64,000 bases of DNA from Crocinitomicaceae bacterium (lineage in GTDB: Bacteria > Bacteroidota > Bacteroidia > Flavobacteriales_D > Crocinitomicaceae), in NCBI GenBank assembly GCA_024643545.1, contig JAHEMR010000001.1, positions 1-64,000 on the forward strand. Direction: 5' to 3'. Under the pieces are notes generated by a model that was not told the origin of the DNA, did no database searches, and saw only the letters and a program-made list of their open reading frames with translations. Position numbers and translations under genes: made by a program. Positions 60,995-64,000 of this stretch are shown here, one piece after another. Each line of letters opens with the position of its first letter. Within the stretch, counting starts at the first letter, position 1.

Positions 60995-62977
60995 ATGGGG
61001 TCAAAAGAAAAGAAATTAACTCAAGATTCCGCAGAATCCACCGCGACTTGGTTCGGTAAATCGACGAACTTACTGTTACTCGGGTTATTGGTCATTTCGA
61101 CGTATTTCACCTTTTCTCCAGGATTTTCTCCGGAAAAACAGTTTACCAATTGGGATGACCTCGGCTACGTGTTAAACCAACCCTTGATTAAAACCCAAGA
61201 TGCCGACAGTGCTGCACTACTTTGGAAACCAAGTACAGAAGTAATGTTGAATTACCACCCCATTACCATGTGGACCCTAGCCAAAAACTATGCGTCAGCT
61301 GAATTGGATATTCAACCGTATTTCCAAACGAATCTATTTTTACATTGTCTAAATGCCGTTTTGGTATTTATGCTACTCTTTTCTCTTTCCAAAGGATCAC
61401 AATTCGTTTCATTTTTTGGCGCTTTACTATTTGCCATTCATCCCATGCATGTGGAAAGTGTCGCTTGGATTTCCGAACGGAAGGACGTCCTCTACACCTT
61501 TTTCTTTCTGCTTTCCTTACTTAGTTATCTTCGGTTTCAACGGAAACAAAACTACGTTTGGTTAATTGTGTGTTTTGGCCTATTTATCTTGTCTTGCCTA
61601 AGCAAAGCAATGGCGGTTCCCCTACCGTTTGTTTTGATTTTGTTGGACTATTTACGCGGACGTGCATTTACATGGAAAAGTATCTTTGAAAAAATACCGT
61701 TTTTTGCGGTTTCAATTTGGTTTGGTCTCAATGCCATTGAAATACAATCCAAAGGAGCCATTACTGATTTTGACTTCTTTACAACATGGCAACGAATTAT
61801 TTTTGCGTCTTATGGCTACATTTCCTATTGGACAAAGTTTTTTGTCCCTAGTGGTTTGTCTGCCTTTTATCCCTACCCGAACCTGGATCGATTAAACGAA
61901 CTGCCATTGCAATTTACACTTGCGCCACTTATCCTTTTATTTTCGATCGGAGTAATCTTATATTTCTCTTGGAAACGGAACATAGAAACGTTTAAAATAA
62001 GTTTGTTTGGACTTGGTTTATTTAGTCTGATGATTGCCCTTGTTTTGCAATTTATCAGCGTTGGTGCCGCGATAACAGCTGACCGATACAGTTACATTCC
62101 TTACATCGGAATCGTTTTTATGTTATTGGTGTTCCTCGAAAACTGGTCCGTTTTTCAACGGTTCAAACGGTACATGATTGGTGGCGTGATCCTTTATTCA
62201 ATGGTGTTCATGTTTCTTTCATTTGAACGCACGAAAGTATGGACGAACTCTGGAACCCTTTGGAGTGACGTGATCCAAAAATATCCTTTCATCCTTAAAA
62301 ATAACGGAGGAGCTGTCGAAGTCGTTCAAACCGGAGCAGAAGTTGCCTATAAAAACAGGGGGAACTTTTACCGCGAAAATGGAGATTCAAGTGCTGCTAT
62401 GAAAGATTACCTCGTGTTGGTAAAAGCAAAAGTGAAGGATCCATTGATTTATTCGAATGTAGGAAACATGTATGCCCTCATGAATAATTTCGACTCTTCC
62501 CTGCAAATGTACACCATGGCATTAGAGCGAAATCCGAATGCGTATGATGTTTACATTAACAGAGGGATTACCTACATTAAAATGCTCGATTATAAAAAAG
62601 CTTTAATTGATTTTAAAAATGCACTGAAAATTCGACCAAACGATATCACAACGCTCATAAATATTTGTGCAGCTGAATTGAACAGCAAAAACTATACGGC
62701 ATGCATAAAAACCAGTGAAAAGTTAGCGAAAATAGCACCTAATAGATGGGAGCCGCATTTTTATCAAGGAACAGCCTATGTGAATCAAGGGAAATACCAA
62801 CTCGGTGCAGTGACATTAGAAAAAGCAATTGCGTTGAATCAAAATGATCCATTCATTTGGTTTAATGCTGGTATTGCTTATCAGCAAATCGGCAACAAGG
62901 AAAAAGCGAAAAACTATATTTTGAAAGCTAAGGAGTTGAATTATCCGGTAAGCGATGCCATGCTGAATAGTCTTTAA
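60995..62977 (+). CDS. TMTC-like GT-C membrane glycosyltransferase with C-terminal TPR repeats
   Basis: A 660-residue protein with about 10-12 membrane helices in its first 410 residues, then TPR repeats (about 440-655). The membrane part has the TMTC/DUF1736 marks: FTNWDDLGYVLNQPLI (conserved Asp), LFAIHPMHVESVAWISERK and FFVPSGLSAFYPYPNLDRL. Repeats include YSNVGNMYALMNNFDSSLQM and YINRGITYIKMLDYKKALID. TMTC proteins in animals O-mannosylate cadherins; bacterial relatives lack experimental function. As the TPR part follows, it may recognise a protein acceptor. Its TAA shares TTAA with the convergent type B gene. Confidence 0.82.
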   Translation: MGSKEKKLTQDSAESTATWFGKSTNLLLLGLLVISTYFTFSPGFSPEKQFTNWDDLGYVLNQPLIKTQDADSAALLWKPSTEVMLNYHPITMWTLAKNYASAELDIQPYFQTNLFLHCLNAVLVFMLLFSLSKGSQFVSFFGALLFAIHPMHVESVAWISERKDVLYTFFFLLSLLSYLRFQRKQNYVWLIVCFGLFILSCLSKAMAVPLPFVLILLDYLRGRAFTWKSIFEKIPFFAVSIWFGLNAIEIQSKGAITDFDFFTTWQRIIFASYGYISYWTKFFVPSGLSAFYPYPNLDRLNELPLQFTLAPLILLFSIGVILYFSWKRNIETFKISLFGLGLFSLMIALVLQFISVGAAITADRYSYIPYIGIVFMLLVFLENWSVFQRFKRYMIGGVILYSMVFMFLSFERTKVWTNSGTLWSDVIQKYPFILKNNGGAVEVVQTGAEVAYKNRGNFYRENGDSSAAMKDYLVLVKAKVKDPLIYSNVGNMYALMNNFDSSLQMYTMALERNPNAYDVYINRGITYIKMLDYKKALIDFKNALKIRPNDITTLINICAAELNSKNYTACIKTSEKLAKIAPNRWEPHFYQGTAYVNQGKYQLGAVTLEKAIALNQNDPFIWFNAGIAYQQIGNKEKAKNYILKAKELNYPVSDAMLNSL

Positions 62978-64000
62978 CGTATGACATTGACATGTCCAGT
63001 TAAATCCTCGAATATCCCTTTACCAATTTCATAAACAAAATACCACGAATAGGTTCCAATCTGAACAGGAACCCCTTCATATGTACCGTCCCATTTAAAA
63101 TTTAGGTCCGTTGACTCGAAAATAAGTTCGCCCCAACGATCATACAAATAAAAGTGACCACTCATCAAACCGATGAAATTTCCAAAGAAAAATTCATTAC
63201 ATGCATCATTGTCCGGCGTAAACGAATTTGGAATATAGATATACCGCTCCGGAATCACTCTGATCCATTTACTGATACTATCAACGCACCCCTTCTCATC
63301 CGTCGCGGTTAAGGTAATTAAGTATTCACCTGGATCAGAATAAACATGTGTAGGATTGACTAAAAAAGAATTAGAACTCGCATCTCCGAAGGCCCATGTA
63401 TAGGCCCATGCATTTTGAGATTGATTTAAAAACGAAGTACTTAACCCTTCCATTGGATATTCGGTCATCACCCAAAAGTCAGCGGTTGGCTTAACAACTT
63501 GAACAAGGGATACTCCTGTTACATAAAAGGTTTGACATTCATCCGAAACTTGAACAAAAAAGGAAGTTGTTGTTATTGGATTCACCCAGATTCCTGGAAC
63601 AGTTTCATTTGTTTGCGTCCACAAATAATAATAGTTTCCAAATCCACCTGAAGCTGTTACTTGAAGAAATGCGCTATCACCTGGACAAATTTGAATCGGT
63701 CCATTCATTTGCAAAGTCAATGGTGGACTTGTAATGGTGTAAAGAATGGAATCTGTTGCAACGTTTCCACAATTATCACTTACTTGAATGATGTAATTCG
63801 TTGTGATGGATGGTGATACTGAAATGGAATCACTCGTGCTTATAAGGGCATTATTGACTGTCCAAAGATAGTTATATGCTCCTGTTCCTCCACTGGCAAT
63901 TACACCAAAATCTTCCGGCAAATATGGGCATATTTCTGTGATGTCATTACTGACTGTTAATGTGATTGGCTGGTATTGGGGGACATTTACCACAAGCGAA
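62974..64000 (-). CDS. PKD-type surface protein with T9SS type B C-terminal domain, N-terminus cut by window edge
   Basis: The frame is open to the right edge (341 complete codons seen), so the N-terminus is missing; the first GTG inside the window, at 63993, is not a true start. It shows at least two Ig/PKD-like repeats (GGTGAYNYLWTVNNALIS; GGFGNYYYLWTQTNET), one PKD (AWAFGDASSNSFLVNPTHVY) and the type B/CHU_C domain: RYIYIPNSFTPDNDACNEFF, FYLYDRWGELIFES, KWDGTYEGVPVQIGTYSWYF. It is closely related in architecture to 41413-44085. It would be exported by the T9SS and stay at the surface. Confidence 0.92.
   Translation of the reverse strand, partial: SLVVNVPQYQPITLTVSNDITEICPYLPEDFGVIASGGTGAYNYLWTVNNALISTSDSISVSPSITTNYIIQVSDNCGNVATDSILYTITSPPLTLQMNGPIQICPGDSAFLQVTASGGFGNYYYLWTQTNETVPGIWVNPITTTSFFVQVSDECQTFYVTGVSLVQVVKPTADFWVMTEYPMEGLSTSFLNQSQNAWAYTWAFGDASSNSFLVNPTHVYSDPGEYLITLTATDEKGCVDSISKWIRVIPERYIYIPNSFTPDNDACNEFFFGNFIGLMSGHFYLYDRWGELIFESTDLNFKWDGTYEGVPVQIGTYSWYFVYEIGKGIFEDLTGHVNVIR

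Noticed and set aside
1..64000. Defence island, CRISPR array, prophage, integron, rRNA or tRNA
   Set aside because: No repeat-spacer pattern, cas, restriction, phage or transposase genes and no RNA-gene signature were found; composition is uniform by eye.

Overview
The window is AT-rich chromosomal DNA from a Bacteroidota bacterium, most likely of the order Flavobacteriales. A Fluviicola/Crocinitomicaceae-like organism is my best guess, but that is an impression from the protein sequences and was not tested. The lineage evidence is strong. There are TAnnTTTG -7 promoter boxes, almost no Shine-Dalgarno sequences, type IX secretion (T9SS) type A and type B C-terminal sorting domains, a PorE-like OmpA/beta-propeller protein, CarboxypepD_reg/TonB receptors, a YtxJ homologue and many signal peptides followed by Gln. 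Coding density is very high. There is no prophage, IS element, CRISPR array, rRNA or tRNA that I can see, and no gene-free stretch over about 160 bp.

Layout. 1-6340: a large secreted protein, cut by the left edge, downstream of a TonB-dependent receptor. 6433-12598: a phosphopantetheinyl transferase, nadC, uvrC, a secreted M43 metalloprotease and an acyl-CoA thioesterase. 12595-18081: a leftward block of a GT9 glycosyltransferase, a membrane protein, a DUF349 protein, a PfkB kinase, XerC/D and bS21. 18147-26218: acyl-CoA dehydrogenase, apt, a helix-hairpin-helix protein, two APC permeases, and an RmlD-like, PspC and DUF2851 set. 26278-35763: the PorE-like protein, rluD, a T9SS cargo protein, a PASTA protein, a LOG protein, and a pheS/ytxJ/glutaminyl cyclase operon. 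35833-37031: three tandem related lipoproteins. 37441-41412: tatC, a DUF5686 protein and lptB. 41413-49352: a giant PKD/type B protein, an SDR-like protein, lpdA, yraN, hutI and a TraB/GumN protein. 49394-57149: an AddB-like nuclease, a LysE exporter, an exported YwqK/MORN-repeat protein, rsmA, a DUF4286 protein and a small T9SS cargo. 57202-64000: nadD, gmk, yicC and a hypothetical gene in one leftward operon, an OmpA lipoprotein with a TMTC-like glycosyltransferase/TPR protein, and a second type B protein cut by the right edge.

How the genes fit together. Most are housekeeping: NAD synthesis (nadC, nadD), nucleotide salvage (apt, gmk), DNA repair (uvrC, AddB-like), ribosome (rpsU, rluD, rsmA), tRNA charging (pheS) and the LPS/envelope (GT9, lptB). 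A second theme is the cell surface: T9SS cargo, a probable T9SS-associated outer-membrane protein, TatC, and a periplasmic glutaminyl cyclase. Eight exported proteins in the window have Gln at the predicted +1 site of the mature protein, so the cyclase has plausible local substrates.

The most interesting signals are: TAnnTTTG boxes exactly 4-5 bp before start codons of several genes, implying leaderless mRNAs; the cyclase with its Gln-starting exported proteins; a tandem trio of small lipoproteins of unknown function; stop codons shared or abutting between convergent genes; and a bacterial TMTC-like GT-C/TPR protein coupled to an OmpA lipoprotein. I did not find a convincing new multi-gene system.
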